Made by a program: the position numbers and the translations under genes. Positions 63,895 through 64,000 of a stretch of 64,000 bases of DNA are shown in pieces. Each line of letters starts with the position of its first letter. Positions within the stretch are counted from its first letter, which is position 1. Source of the stretch: Bifidobacterium asteroides (lineage in GTDB: Bacteria > Actinomycetota > Actinomycetes > Actinomycetales > Bifidobacteriaceae); contig NZ_CP048272.1 in NCBI RefSeq assembly GCF_019469425.1, positions 2,169,707-2,233,706 on the forward strand, given 5' to 3'. The notes beneath the pieces are model-generated. The model saw nothing but the letters and a program-made list of their open reading frames with translations, made no database searches and was not told where the DNA came from.

Positions 63895-64000
63895 AATTCG
63901 TTGCTCCCGTGTGTAGACATACTCGAGTACGGCTCGTTATGAGTCAAGCTATATCACGGTACACATGAGCCGAGACGGAGTCAAACAGGCTTCCGCCATC
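63895..64000 (-). promoter_or_regulatory. rpmH upstream region with -35-like elements
   Basis: On the minus strand two TTGACT elements occur (about 63941-63946 and 63981-63986). The distal one is followed after 17 bp by TACCGT, a plausible -10. The region is cut by the window edge; DnaA boxes expected near dnaA are not visible in this short piece. Confidence 0.35.

Noticed and set aside
1..64000. Insertion sequences or prophage
   Set aside because: No transposase, integrase or phage structural gene was recognised anywhere in the window.

Overview
The window looks like the left flank of the replication origin of a Bifidobacterium chromosome, probably from the insect-gut (B. asteroides/indicum-like) clade. 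The genus call rests on actinobacterial gene order (cca - Nudix - DUF6049 - murJ-pseudokinase ... trxB ... parB-parA - rsmG - jag - yidC - yidD - rnpA - rpmH), high-G+C coding regions, a MsmK/UgpC-type sugar ATPase and a giant FIVAR-repeat glycosidase. The insect-gut placement is inference. dnaA should lie just beyond the right edge.

Layout. 0.1-1.7 kb: amino-acid permease. 1.9-7.7 kb: a 1933-aa secreted, membrane-anchored glycosidase resembling GH121 beta-L-arabinobiosidase, with discoidin, Ig-like and FIVAR modules. 8.3-11.8 kb: a D-serine operon (dsdX-dsdA-YheO-type regulator) with a clear promoter. 12-18.5 kb: ilvC, an MHS-type MFS transporter, apbE, purA and fba on the minus strand. 18.7-21.2 kb: nucleoside hydrolase plus MFS transporter behind a perfect palindromic operator. 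21.7-22.9 kb: a sortase-anchored InlB-repeat/RCC1-repeat surface protein. 23.5-33.3 kb: dcd, an SDR-type oxidoreductase, a carboxymuconolactone decarboxylase/cupin fusion, rlmB, a DUF4032 protein, the sugar ABC ATPase, a second carboxymuconolactone decarboxylase-like protein and a Ser/Thr kinase. 33.4-38.8 kb: a DsbA-like protein, tRNA-Thr(UGU), a chain of hairpins, a G5-domain cell-wall enzyme, rsmA, ispE and a LytR_C protein. 39.1-40.1 kb: a frameshifted second copy of the RCC1 surface gene. 40.4-51.7 kb: cca, Nudix, DUF6049, murJ-pseudokinase, an aminotransferase and a D-Ala-D-Ala ligase. 51.7-63.9 kb: AT-richer origin-proximal DNA with trxB, parAB, rsmG, jag, yidC, yidD, rnpA and rpmH. This part has six perfect parS sites (two inside parB), DnaA-box-like sites and about 4 kb of apparently non-coding DNA.

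Most distinctive. (1) The two RCC1/InlB surface loci, 17.2 kb apart and in the same orientation, share a nearly identical 3' block and a repeated upstream element. The second copy has lost one RCC1 repeat and carries two compensating frameshifts, which suggests gene conversion or variation of a cell-surface adhesin. (2) Between tRNA-Thr and the G5 gene lie four consecutive perfect stem-loops whose arms are also complementary to their neighbours, so alternative terminator/antiterminator pairings are possible. (3) There are four intergenic C/G homopolymers of 10-13 nt. All function calls come from reading the sequence; no database search was run.
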